Origin: Volvariella volvacea V23
Taxonomy: Eukaryota > Basidiomycota > Agaricomycetes > Agaricales > Pluteaceae
Direction of reading: 5' to 3'
Length of the DNA: 20,786 nt
Assembly: GCA_000349905.1 (NCBI GenBank)
Contig: AMXZ01001274.1
Coordinates: 1 to 20,786, forward strand
Position 1 is the first letter of the stretch. Each line of letters opens with the position of its first letter. The notes below the pieces were generated by a model that was not told the origin of the DNA, ran no database searches, and saw only the letters and a list, made by a program, of their open reading frames with translations. The translations under genes were made by a program, and so were the position numbers. Shown piece by piece: positions 9,033-19,682 of the stretch.

Positions 9033-10271
9033 TTAATGATGGCTACCGAAGACCAAATCGCGCATGACGCGACTGATACGTCTTGGGTGGTGACGCCTGA
9101 CAAGGCCATCATTCCTCTTTCGGAGGTGGCAAGAGCCCGATGAAGAGCCTGCACTAGTTCCGGAACCACCATTGTTGGAGGGAGGAGGAGAGCCAGCGTC
9201 GTAACCAGGGTCGGTAGAGTTAGAGCCTGAGGAAGGAGTTGGTGCCACAGGTGGCATCGTTGGTGAGCCAGAGTCGACAATAACAGTGCTTGTAGGAGTG
9301 TTGGCATTACCAGAGCTGCTGTTTCCGTCGTTGCCATTGCCGCTGTTGCCACCATTTTCATTGTTGTTGGATCCGCCAGAACCGACGAGAGTCGCGACCG
9401 GAGGGCCTGGGAATTGGTATTCTACAGCAGAGTTGTAAATCTAGATACAGATAAGCGACGCTGCTAGAACAATGACGCGCAGTGACTCACATTGGGAACA
9501 AGGATGCCTGGGTCGCGGTCACTGTAAGCACCAGGAAGACTGACGAGGTCGCTCTCTTGAGGGCGCCCATTGCCATTTCCACCAACACGAATTTGAGAGC
9601 AGGATGGGTAGAACTCAGCACCGCCCTCGGATGTACCAAGGTGGAGTGAAAGAATCTCATGACGGATCATGTAATTGCCTGGAGCAAGATTTGAGGGAAG
9701 TGGGACTGAGGCAACAGCACCCCTCACTAGACGGTGAAGATGAAAACACTATCCAACAAATTACGGCAAGGAAAACTTACTCAAATCACCCTGGAACCAG
9801 GAACCGTCTGCCTTGCGCCCAACCTGATGAATCTTAAACCATCGTGCATTGCCGGGATTGAAATCTGCGCAGGACATGTCACCACATGAAGCCATATATG
9901 TCATCATCGGACCAGTATTGTGAGGCCACTGAACAGAGGCGCGAATATGAGTGAAATGAGCGCCAAATGCAAGTGTCAAGACATACGAAAGAATCATCTT
10001 CTCCTGCCCTCCAGTCGAACACGACTTCGCTTCCGGGACTCGCGTCAGCCATGAGCGCCGCACGTTGAGCATTTCGCCCGCAGTTGACATCTGGGTTTCG
10101 GGCACCTTTGATAGGCTCGTTATTCTGGACAGAGCGAATAGGACTGTCAAATTCTGTTCGGCCGAATCCATTGCCTTCATATGTCTGCCCGTTGGCAACA
10201 ATACGAGCAACGTAGCCGTGTGCGGCCACGGAGGTTGCAGCAAGGAGAGGAACGATAGCGGAGAAAATCAT
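9033..10271 (-). CDS. AA9 lytic polysaccharide monooxygenase with basic C-terminal tail
   Basis: Secreted copper enzyme that oxidatively cleaves cellulose or related polysaccharides. Exons in gene order: 10271-9987, 9928-9781, 9726-9491, 9440-9033. These sum to 1077 nt, or 358 aa. A 17-residue signal peptide (MIFSAIVPLLAATSVAA) leaves His18 as the mature N terminus (HGYVARI), as needed for the copper histidine brace. The second copper His is in WPHNTGPMMTYMASCG (His98). The axial Tyr is in GGAEFYPSC (Tyr184), with His167 in YMIRHEILSLHL as second-sphere residue. PGAYSDRDPGILVPNIYN closes the domain near residue 226. A Ser/Gly/Asn-rich linker follows to about 326, then a 32-residue Cys-containing Arg/His-rich tail ending in GSHH, instead of a CBM1. 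No lesions are seen. It is transcribed convergently with puf6. Confidence 0.95.
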
Positions 10272-10461
10272 AATGATCTTGAAAAAAGTAGTTCGGGATA
10301 CAGGGGGATGGGTATGCGAGACCTAGAAAGGGATTGTGCTTCTTAAGGCCAAGAACTAAAGTCGCACAGCGAGGTTGAGTCGAATCGGGTCGTTAACGAG
10401 AGGCGTGAAATCGGAATTTGTGTGAGGAATGAGGAATGGGTCCTTGTCGAAGGCCAAGGGC

Positions 10462-10468
10462 TTTATAC
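10462..10468 (-). promoter_or_regulatory. TATA-like box of AA9 gene
   Basis: The reverse strand reads TATAAAG about 190 bp upstream of the AA9 ATG, which would imply a rather long 5' UTR. Further upstream, CCCCGC (10527-10532) and a CCCCGG run near 10630 match, on the opposite strand, the loose SYGGRG pattern of the carbon catabolite repressor Cre1. Such short patterns occur often by chance. Confidence 0.3.
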
Positions 10469-13284
10469 TTGACCAAGGAAAAGCACAAACCCATAGCCAC
10501 CCATTGTGTCTGCCGTTATTGTCATCCCCGCGTCCCTCCCATCAACTCACACGACAATATGCAAACCTAGTGCATTGAAACTCCGATCGGATGACAATGA
10601 ATTCGATTTTCCTCCAATTGGCCTCTCTTCCCCGGCCGGTTTTCGCTCAGCGCCCCGTCGTTTGTCTTTGATTTAGACAGCCAGCACAGCTTTTCACATC
10701 TTTGACTTTGTAGTCGACTATAGTCATGGGAATGATGCCCACAAAGCCAGTTTGTCCTTCACTGCCGTATATGGGCATCCAGATGATCAAGGATCTTATC
10801 TTAGCTAACACGTTGTATCAACGTTGTGCGGGATGATCAAGACCTCTCTGTTCCCTGGCACATCAGATATATTAATGGGCCTGAAGGTGACCTTAGCTGC
10901 GGACGCCTTGCTCCCTCGGTTCGTCCTGTTGCAGATGCTCTTATTCCTGAGTGGATTCTTACCATTCATTTCCGAATTCCTCTCCATAGTGTGCGTTCCG
11001 CTGAAGACTGTCATTCGCTATTGCGCTCTTTGTCACCTTTCCGATGACATACTTTGGACTTGGTGCTATGTCCGCTTCCGTTTTTTGCATGATGGTCCGG
11101 AAGATATTCGTCGAAGCGGACCTCGTGAGTGCGCCCCTGTTAAGGATGTACTTGTGGTGGCTTCTTTCCCACTCATCTCTTATCAATCACCAGCTTAAGG
11201 CAGACGGGCATCGTGCTCAAAGCCCATTGGCGTATGGCATGAGAGGCATCACGTACCGCGTAGAATGTGCAAGCAGTGATGCCACTCGCCCAGATCGGGT
11301 AAAGCGGCCCAACACTTTAGTGGCATCATTGTCTACACACCGAACGTGCATTGCACTGACGCTATCGGACACGGATGCCCACTCACAGGGAATGTGCTTC
11401 TAAACGTTTATTCGAAGGTTCTAAGGAACTGCACAATTTCGATATAGGATTATTAACGCCTACGGCCCAGCATCCAATAGAAACAAGCCTAGCAAGGGCG
11501 CATGTTTGGTGCTCAACCCTCGGTCAACATCGTCATCCAAGCTGCCTGCCTGGGCGGAAATGGACCACAGTAAAAATTTACTGGAATAACAACGGAGGTT
11601 GAGTTATATGCCTCAGCCACAGTGACATTTCAAAACCTGAACCCTGAAAGAAATTTTATGCTAACCAATCCGGGAAGGTCGTAGGGCTCTACTTTCATCG
11701 AATCGCGAAGTAGTTGGTGACGCATGTGCTAATCTTTCCGTTTTTTTTCAATTGGCTCAAGGTTGCAATTAATGATCGCTCAAATGGGACGTATATTGGA
11801 ACATCACAAGTTCCCCGTGTTATACTGCGCAAATCACTCTACTACCATGAAGAAACACGATATGTCAGGTGTAATTTGTTTCACAGAACAAAATCCGGTG
11901 AGGGATGGAATAGGGCGTGTTGCGGATGCATTCCCATCATAAATGGTTTGCCTGCACACACCTGTCCGTAAAAGATAATTACCGTCAGTATGCTGCTACA
12001 CGTCTCCGCCTTCCATGCATTTCAGCATGTCATGAGGGTCAGCAATTCATTGCATATCTTAGGCGTCGACTCATAGGTTTGACAGTAAATATTAGGTCAC
12101 AGGGCAATTTCAAGCCCTTAAAAATTATGTGCTTGCAGTTGACGGCGTCGCAGTTTCAGAATTGAGTCAAGATCTACCGTTCTGTGATTCTCAACCTCAC
12201 GGGAACCGTATGCATACACAACAGAAACACGCTCTAGACCTGCATAGACCATAGTTATACATACCAAATTCCGAGCTCATTGTCCGGGATTCGATATTTT
12301 TTGTTAATCTTGATTTCAAAACTGAGTGGCAGAACAACGTGAATGCCTCCTCAATTGGTAGTTGCAACAATAAGCGCTGTGGAGGCGGTGGGTACAGCCC
12401 GATGGCCCAATTGCTTTTTTTGGCCATCGAAATGCACAAGCGAAGAGCGATGTCTCTCTCATCGCGACCCCATTAAGCTCAAGACACCTATTCCTACGCT
12501 CATTCAGCATCCTCGCCTGTCAATCGTTCAGTGTATTACACATGGCACAGAAATTATTCAGGGGCAAGCCACTCAGTGTAGAGCTCTGCGCAACCGACTT
12601 TGCATTATCCGGGTGACGTGTACAATACTCCGGTCTAGACAATCAATTTCATTATCGTCGTTATCATTGAGAACCATGAGGTTTCATATCGTCAAGGATA
12701 CGAAGTGGATTGGCGGCTGTCAAAGGGGATTCATGACTGGTATGTATTGCTGCGCATGTTGTCTACGTCTTTCGTCGCTTTTGGTGCACTGATCGCCTGG
12801 ATTGTCCGGATGGAGAGCGACAAAGGGCTCGTAGTGTCGAGGTTTGCGGGACGTTAGGAGGACAATAAATTCAGACCAGCCTCGGTACATGACCTGGGCA
12901 TTTAGACAACGCAGATTTGTCCATTGAACTATTATTGGTACTGACATTCGGGCGATACGTGGGTCTGGGCGGACTTTCCTTGCGGGCGCAACTGCCGACG
13001 TCACTAACTCCACTGCCTTTCCACGCAAGCCGACCCAACTTGACGACTCTTTGTCGATATTTTAATCTTCATTTGCTTTACTTTTATGGCGCTACCTTGG
13101 GCTCAGCTTGGATATTGCGCCTGGATCTTCCTGTCATGATTTCTATTGACGCCCACTGATTCAATAAGATCCCTCTCTGAGAACCTAACCTACCTGTCGT
13201 ATACGTGGTTATGACTTCCAATCCATGTGGCACCGTCCAACGTTCGCGAATTCAGTAGATGCACGTTGAATCTCTCCAGAGGGG

Positions 13285-13292
13285 TATTTAAA
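13285..13292 (+). promoter_or_regulatory. TATA-like box of lipase gene
   Basis: TATTTAAA lies 76 bp upstream of the lipase ATG, at ordinary core-promoter spacing. This is a motif match only. Confidence 0.4.
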
Positions 13293-13367
13293 CTACGATC
13301 AACTGTGGAGGAAACTGCGGTGCGACTCTTTGGTGCTCCATACGACCAGATAATCGTCCAATCTACC

Positions 13368-14976
13368 ATGCGCTTTTCGACTGGCTTGACCCTATTAGCC
13401 GCTTTGGCTACTTCTGTCTCTGCATCACCTCTCTCTGCTGATGATGACAGCCTTTTGACGAAACGAGCTATACCTACTTGTATGTCCTACCAGCCCCTCT
13501 GCTCATGCGCTACCGATACTCACCACCTGACTTCAGCCGTATATAATGACCTAGTTTTCTATTTCCAATGTAAGCGCTTTGCTAATTCCACTTAATGCAC
13601 ATCCTGACTTATACCCCTCCCAGACGCTTCTTCTGTGTATCAGGACGTCTGTGCTCGTCCAAACGGCAATACACTGGTGACGTGGGTAAGCTGAGTTGGC
13701 TAGCCGCATTAATGGCGCATTTAATTCGGAGTGCAACGACCACCAGATTAATGAAACCGTGACCGACACCCAAGGTTTCATCGTCCAAGATGACGCTCGG
13801 AGAGAAATCGTAGTCGTATTCCGTGGGAGGTGAGAACAGCTTACCAGCCTTCTCCTTATATCATCGGTAAACTCATTCGCTCGATCCACGGATAGCACCT
13901 CTCGATTAGACTTTGAAACTGATGGCAATGTACGCCTAACTGATTTCGTAACTTCAGGCGTCAGTGCTCCAGGTACGCCAGCATTGTCAGGAGCGTTTGA
14001 TGCATGCTCAAAGAGGATAAAGCCGGTGCTCGTGTTCATACTGGATGGCTCACCGCGTATGTGATGAACTTCTCTTCATTTGCCCCACTGGATCAAACTG
14101 CTGGACTCCGCAAGTTGGAATGCTGTTAGCTCCGGAGTCATTTCAACTGTCAGATCCCAGCTTGCAACTCGGCCAGATTACACGATCGTTACTTCTGGCC
14201 ACTCACTGGGAGGTAAGCGCTCAATAGTGCTAGTTGACAAGATTGCTATCAATCTCATTTCAACATTTCTAGGCTCACTTTCGACTCTGGCGGGAATTTC
14301 TTTGAAACAAAACTTCCCTACTCGGTATGGCTACTCTACACAACTCACTACGTGACCTCTCATTTGTCACCGCAGTCCTCTCCGCTTGTACAATTATGGC
14401 GCACCAATGTAAGTTATACGGGCGCTAATTATTGGGTTCCTGTTGACACATGAAAATAGGGTCGGTAACTCCATCTTTGCCAACTTCGTCAACCAAGTAG
14501 TCGGTCCCTCTAATGCGTTCCGTGGTATGCATGTTCCACATTACATTCAGATCGCGCGCTAACTGCCTCATACTAGGTATTCACACAACAGACGGGTAAG
14601 CTGCTCGACTGCCCTGTCCCTCCACTTATATCTCGCCGCTTCGTAAAGTGCCCCATATAGTATCCCACAGATCCTTAATTACGCGCATCACGGTCAGTCA
14701 CGTCATAGCTTGCCTCAAAGGGCCTCGTTGCTGAGAAAACCGCGACAGGCACGGAATATTGGACGTTCGCGGATCCGTCTTCCGCTGAGAATACCAAGCA
14801 ATGCGATCCAAGTGGAACAGATCCCACCTGTTCAGCTTCCGCTCCTTCTGATGGAACGAGCGGGGCTCATCTAACCGTACGTGTACCTTGCCTTGTGTAT
14901 AGACTGCTTATCAATGGGATCTGTCGTCGTTGTACAGTATTATGATATTCGTGCAGGAACCACTTTCTGCTCCTGA
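13368..14976 (+). CDS. Secreted class-3 (alpha/beta-hydrolase) lipase
   Basis: Extracellular lipase of the fungal class-3 family, acting on triacylglycerol or related esters. Fourteen exons: 13368-13479, 13537-13569, 13624-13685, 13747-13829, 13896-13972, 14023-14056, 14115-14212, 14273-14324, 14376-14408, 14460-14524, 14577-14595, 14649-14692, 14749-14876, 14938-14976. They sum to 879 nt, or 292 aa, with all phases consistent. A signal peptide (MRFSTGLTLLAALATSVSA) is followed by a short acidic propeptide ending in Lys-Arg at 32-33, a likely Kex2 site. Motifs: TDTQGFIVQDD, IVVVFRGSTS, VHTGWLTAWN, TSGHSLGG with nucleophile Ser about 164, LYNYGAPMVGN, Asp about 222 in TTDGAPYSIPQ, and His about 236 in HHGTEYW. 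This is the complete catalytic triad. The exon-4 acceptor is uncertain: 13732 also fits and would add five residues. Exon 11 is only 19 nt. Confidence 0.93.
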
Positions 14977-15352
14977 GAGAATAGCAGAGTATGTTCGCGG
15001 AAAACATGTCGAAAGGCACTGAGGTTCGCCGATCAAAAATAACAATACCACTCCAACCCTGTTATTATCTCTACTGAAGAGGAATACATAATTACGTGTT
15101 ACGCCACCAGGCTGTCGCAATTGAGACGAATTTGGCATTGATTTTCTGCGCACAAAGACTCCAGCTCTCACCGTTGCACCACCCAGGAAGCTTATACGCC
15201 CCAAGTCCAGAGCATGGCCGGTTTGGCTGTGGAACCCCTATGATTTATCTGAACCCACCCCTAGTCAGCCACGCTCCCCAATATAAACCTATTGAGCCAT
15301 TTTGAAACGATTCGGATCTCTTTCAACACTCCCTTATCTCTATCCAACAGAC
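14977..15352. other. Lipase 3' flank and promoter of the intronless gene
   Basis: There is no coding signal. TATAAA at 15282-15287 lies about 65 bp before the next ATG and is the best core-promoter candidate in the window. Confidence 0.5.
15282..15287 (+). promoter_or_regulatory. TATA box of the uncharacterised intronless gene
   Basis: TATAAA is placed about 65 bp upstream of the ATG at 15353. The sequence and spacing fit a fungal core promoter. Confidence 0.5.
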
Positions 15353-16933
15353 ATGGGCACGCGACTCAAAAAGTTCAAGCCATTCCTCCCCATCCGACGT
15401 CTCTTCAACCTCGACCATACCACCAAACCCAGACTCGGGGGTCGAAAACTCTCTCTTTCGCTCGGAAAACGCAGAAGGTCAGCCGCACAGAACGAGAAAT
15501 ATTCCGAATACGACTACGGGCCAAGCCTCGATCCCATCGTCGACACACCGCCCTCCACGAGTCCCCCCATCGAACCCATCCGGAGCGAAAGCGATGTCAA
15601 CATCTCGTCTGATAAATTCTCTTTTCTCGACATTCGGAGCCACTGGCACATGCCCATCTCTGCCTCCACCTCAGCTTCCGCTTCCCCGGCACCGCTGCTC
15701 AAGGCTACGCCTACGACGTCTCCGTCTAAAGCTTGTCTAGCGCTTCAAACGGAGGACAAGATGGAAGACGCTGTCATCATCACCGCTCTCGACGCCGTGC
15801 CGTTTTGCTGCCACGAAGACCTCCTCACGATGTCCAGAGAGCAACTGATCAGGATCGCCTCTGAGATGAACGCGAAGCTGCCGAAAGCGCTAGAGATCGA
15901 CGTCAGTCCTATCAGGTCTTCGAGCTTCATTCGGAATTCCATCGAAGTGTTGGTCGGGTTGAGGGCTGAGCTACCTGGAGCGGTGAAGCCTACGAGGACG
16001 TATGCGGAGGTGGTAGCGAGTGGACTCGGAGGGAGGGAGGTGAAGGGACCTGACGAGTCCTTGTCGGTCCTTGGCTACGATACTTCGGATTCGCTGATGG
16101 ATATAAGCCCGCCGCTAAGCCCTTTGACGAGTAGGAGCAGAGCACAGTTGGTCATGCCGACGACTGGCTCGCCGCTTGAGCCGATGAAGGAGGAAGCAGA
16201 AAGCGACGAGGGAAATGGCGACAAGATGGACGTCGATGAACCCGAGTTTAGTGATCAAGAGGAGAAATCCGACATGAGTCTCGAAGAAACGCGTCCGCCG
16301 AAGAAACGAAAGGTATACGGCCAAAAGCTGTGGAACCGGAGCACGACAAGATTCAATATTTCGCAAGAGTCACCCACGCCGCTCTCAGCTGCTCTTCTTG
16401 CCCGACGAAACGGTCGTTTCAGCCCCGCCGCTTACTCTCCCTCCCCTCTACGCATGAGAAAGATCCCACTCAGTCGTAGCCCAAATGTTCTGTTGGACGA
16501 AGATAGGAAGAATGCATCGCCGAGCACGATCGATATGGCATTCGTCACCACTACCAGACCGCGCTACCGGTTCAAGAAGACCGCATCTCTCGGTTTGAAG
16601 GGTTATGAGAAGCTGTTGCCCAAACCAACGTCGACGCCGAATAAATTGGTCGAAAAGGAGAAGTTGGGTGCGTTCTTGGCGCCCAACACTAGTTGGAGCT
16701 TGGGGTCATTCAGAACTTTCAACACGAGTTTGGAGGTCGTTGGCGTTCCGAGTCCGTCATGGTCGTTTAGGTCATCTATAATGCGAGCGCTGAGTTCTAC
16801 CCCAGGAGGTAAGATGAATGGCGCCAGCGGAGCGGAAGGAGTCGTGGATAATAATGGCGTTGGCGTGCCAACCACGCGAAGTGTTGGATCGGAAAACGTG
16901 GATATGATGGAAATTTGTGAACCGGAAGCTTAA
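15353..16933 (+). CDS. Uncharacterised, probably nuclear, Ser/Pro-rich protein
   Basis: A single open frame of 526 aa with no intron, unlike every other gene here. I do not recognise the family. The N terminus is basic (RLKKFKPFLPIRRLF, then GKRRRSAAQ). About residues 60-125 are Ser/Thr/Pro-rich. A compact, probably helical segment at about 151-210 (FCCHEDLLTMSREQLIRIAS, NAKLPKALEIDVSP, FIRNSIEVLVGLRAELP) looks like the only folded domain. An acidic stretch follows (about 280-310). PPKKRKV at about 315-321 is very close to the classical SV40-type nuclear localisation signal. Many SP and TP dipeptides (for example ISPPLSPLTS, GRFSPAAYSPSPLRM) could be proline-directed kinase sites. I set the start at the first ATG after the TATA box; the open frame extends 17 codons upstream from a TTG. 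Consistent coding-like use of the frame across 1.5 kb argues against a chance ORF. Function unknown. Confidence 0.82.
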   Translation: MGTRLKKFKPFLPIRRLFNLDHTTKPRLGGRKLSLSLGKRRRSAAQNEKYSEYDYGPSLDPIVDTPPSTSPPIEPIRSESDVNISSDKFSFLDIRSHWHMPISASTSASASPAPLLKATPTTSPSKACLALQTEDKMEDAVIITALDAVPFCCHEDLLTMSREQLIRIASEMNAKLPKALEIDVSPIRSSSFIRNSIEVLVGLRAELPGAVKPTRTYAEVVASGLGGREVKGPDESLSVLGYDTSDSLMDISPPLSPLTSRSRAQLVMPTTGSPLEPMKEEAESDEGNGDKMDVDEPEFSDQEEKSDMSLEETRPPKKRKVYGQKLWNRSTTRFNISQESPTPLSAALLARRNGRFSPAAYSPSPLRMRKIPLSRSPNVLLDEDRKNASPSTIDMAFVTTTRPRYRFKKTASLGLKGYEKLLPKPTSTPNKLVEKEKLGAFLAPNTSWSLGSFRTFNTSLEVVGVPSPSWSFRSSIMRALSSTPGGKMNGASGAEGVVDNNGVGVPTTRSVGSENVDMMEICEPEA

Positions 16934-17456
16934 TGGCGCTCGTTGTTTCTTATATTTAGCTGTACCCCCGCTTTATCTGTTCTCTTATTATTATACTCTA
17001 CCTTTCTATGGTCGTAAGTATGTGTTCGCGTCGTTCTGTATTCTTTTGTATCGTTCAGGAATATAGCGGGAGTTTTAAGCGGGCGTGCTTGCGCGTCATG
17101 GGCGGAATGTTGAAGAAACCTCGGGCCAGTAAACCACAGAGTTATTTATGGGCGTCTTTGCCAAACGACGGCTTGCCTCTCGGCGCATCCGATATGATCG
17201 GGTGGCCATACGCTCCCACAACCAAGCCTTCATCTGCATCCTCGACCCAGATTTACCATGCAAAGTCCATTAGGCCATTCGTTGCTCACTCAGATGATGC
17301 AGTCGATTTTCATCTAGCGTTGTAAAACCGCGGGTCGACCGACAGAAATCTAGTCATGTCATCCACGGCTACACATCCGTTGCATAATGGATTTAGAGGG
17401 TGTTGGATGCCAAAGCACAAGTCGTCGTCTTTTCATCCCCGTATTCCACTCGCCCC
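16934..17456. other. Intergenic: 3' flank of intronless gene and MFS promoter
   Basis: T-rich sequence follows the stop codon at 16933, fitting a 3' UTR. The rest precedes the transporter start. Short frames here show no family motifs. Confidence 0.5.
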
Positions 17457-19682
17457 ATGGGCTACTCCGAGCCTGCCAAGGAGGCTAGCACGCCTGGAGA
17501 TATGGTGCAGGATACGCAGAAATCAAAATCATATGCCCAAGACGAAAGCGCCAGTGCGATTGGCGAAGGAAGTGACAGAGAACATATAACTGTTTCGGAG
17601 AGCTCAGAATCTGCTAATGTCACCATAGTCGATTGGGATGGCCCAAAGGATCCGCAAAACCCGAAAAAGTACGCTGTTTGCACGACCGTTGAGCACAGAA
17701 GTAATCTGAAAATGATCTCCATGTAGTTGGCCTTATCGACGAAAGTGGTCGGCCACGATTGTCGTTTCGTCGTTCACGTTTATTAGCCCCATTTCCTCAT
17801 CTATGATGGCGCCCGCCACAGCAGACCTTGCCCGTGAGCTGAATATCACAAGCACGGCGATGCAAGCGATGGCAATATCCATTTTTGTCTTGGGATACGG
17901 TGAGCTTATCTCCAAGGGAATGTCTAGGCACACGTACTGACCACACTCTCAAGCCGTTGGCCCACTTGTACGTTAAAGTTACCTCCATTCTAATTTGACT
18001 AATTTGAAATGACAGATCTTGGGTCCACTCAGCGAAATCTTTGGCCGGTCGCGTGTCCTACAATTATCAAACTTATTCTATCTCGGTGCATATCCCATTT
18101 TACTCTAATTCTAGAAGTCCTTCTCACCTTTTGTGCTACCACTAGCATGGAACACCGGATGCGGTTTTGCTCAAACGCGAAACCAACTAATCGCATTCCG
18201 TTTCCTCTCCGGTCTGGGTGGCAGCGCGCCTTTATCGATCGGTGGTGGTGTAATAGGCGATGTGTGACATCCAGAGGAAAGAGGACGCGCCATTGCGATA
18301 TATTCCCTAGCCCCGCTGCTAGGGCCAGTCATTGGCCCTGTATGTGGGGCGTGGATCCACATGGCGCTGGGTTGTGGGTTTCTTTTATCTCTTCATTTGA
18401 CCTTATCGCTGAATTGGATCCAGTTCTGGTCAACGAGCATTGTCGACGTCGCCATTCAAATTTCAGGGTTTTTCTTCCTGCAAGAAAGTGGGTCTACTGT
18501 TTACTCACACTTTGATATCACTTATAGTTCCGCCGTAGCATTTGCACCTTTACTACTAGAGCGAAAAGCAAAGGCACTTCAAAAGCCATCTGACGATGTC
18601 GAAAAGGGCACAGTTCGCGAGGTTCGAACAATCTACGATGCTCAAGGGGATCGATCGTGCGCATTTCACCTGCAGACCTGCTTTCCACTCACTAAACCTC
18701 TCGCAGTTGGAAGTCCATTTTCGCCAAAGCCCTAACAAGACCATTCGCCCTCTTCGCAAGAGAATCAATCGTACAGCTTTTGGGCCTCTACATGGCATTC
18801 ATATACGGCATATTCTACTGTACGTCTCTCACTCGGGCCATTGCATTACAATTCACTCACAAGCATCTAGTGGCCTTGACTACACTGACCGAGATCTTCC
18901 GCTTCACTTACAACGAATCCATCGGAATCGCGGGATTGAATTACATTGCCTTGGGGATTGGGTTGACTCTGGCTTCTCAGCTCAATGCTCGAGCGCTGGA
19001 CAGGATATATGTCCACTTTAAGAACAAGAATAATGGTATCGGAGAGCCGGAGCTTCGTCTTCGTAAGTTCACTCTTCTGTTGATACACCATATGACTCGT
19101 TAATGGATCTGTAGCGCCAATTATCCCCGGGAGTATAATTCTTCCTATAGGTCTGCTCTTAGCCGGTTGGGCGGCAGATAAGGGAATCTACTGGATTGCC
19201 ACGGATATTGTAAGTTCCTCAGAGTGTATTTTAATCTCTACTGAGCTATCATTTTAGGGTATTGCATTGATCGGTGCTGGCATGATTCTGTGTTTCCAAG
19301 GGATACAAACATACGTCGTTGACACCTTTACGCTTTACGCTGCTTCAGGTGAGTTCTACTGCAGTGTGAATCTTGGTCACAGGCTAATCGAGGATCGTGA
19401 TCAACAGCTCTAGCAGCCGTATTGTTCCTCCGCTCTCTCGCAGGCTTCGGCTTTCCTTTATTCGCACCCTCAATGTACGAAGTCCTGGGGTATGGCAAAG
19501 GTAACACAATTTTGGCTGCTCTATCCATCGGGATAGGGTGTCCTGCTCCATTTTTGTTTTGGAAGTATGGGAAGAGGATAAGAATGCATAGCAAATACTC
19601 TGCGAAGAATATATATCCGCATTCACAACCACAGCTGCAATTACAGCCTCAGACGCAATCAAAAGAGGTCTTATCACGTTGA
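17457..19682 (+). pseudogene. MFS drug-efflux-type transporter (DHA1-like), disrupted
   Basis: Proton-driven multidrug-type major facilitator, 12 helices in relatives. Exon segments: 17457-17668, 17727-17899, 17954-17967, 18016-18085, 18146-18373, 18424-18487, 18539-18656, 18707-18819, 18871-19062, 19115-19209, 19258-19348, 19408-19682. Motifs: VDWDGPKDPQNPKNWPYRRK before helix 1, LGPLSEIFGRSR (motif A), APLLGPVIGPVCGAW (motif C), WRWVFWSTS across intron 5, ETFAPLLLERKAK, RLPPIIPGSIILPIGLLLAG, RSLAGFGFPLFAPSMYEVLG. Two lesions: TGA at 18265-18267, where relatives have Trp before HPEERGRA (GDV*HPEERGRA), and a frame change between GAW (18346-18354) and WRW (18362), where only 7 nt remain of about 18 expected. 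The rest of the frame and all splice sites are well kept, so inactivation is recent, or the assembly contains errors. The tail is Gln/Leu-rich. Confidence 0.85.

Larger units (their letters stand above)
10272..13367. other. 3-kb region without a supported gene
   Basis: This is by far the longest gene-free stretch. The first few hundred bases are the AA9 promoter and the last about 150 bases the lipase promoter. Between 10824 and 11403 two overlapping plus-strand frames encode hydrophobic stretches (for example LLQMLLFLSGFLPFISEFL, then YFGLGAMSASVFCMMVRKIF) with a possible intron donor at 11126. I could not join them into a recognisable protein. The 11.4-13.2 kb part has only short frames with atypical composition. 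A short inverted repeat ACGTTG-TAT-CAACGT lies at 10810-10824. A long-decayed gene or transposon is possible but unproven. Confidence 0.4.

Noticed and set aside
12343..12792. Plus-strand frame of 149 codons in the gene-poor region.
   Set aside because: Composition is erratic (Cys/Arg/Ser-rich), there is no domain motif, no good start context and no consistent splice partners.
17008..17325. Plus-strand frame of 105 codons before the MFS gene.
   Set aside because: No recognisable motif. It lies where the 3' UTR and promoter are expected, so it is most likely chance.
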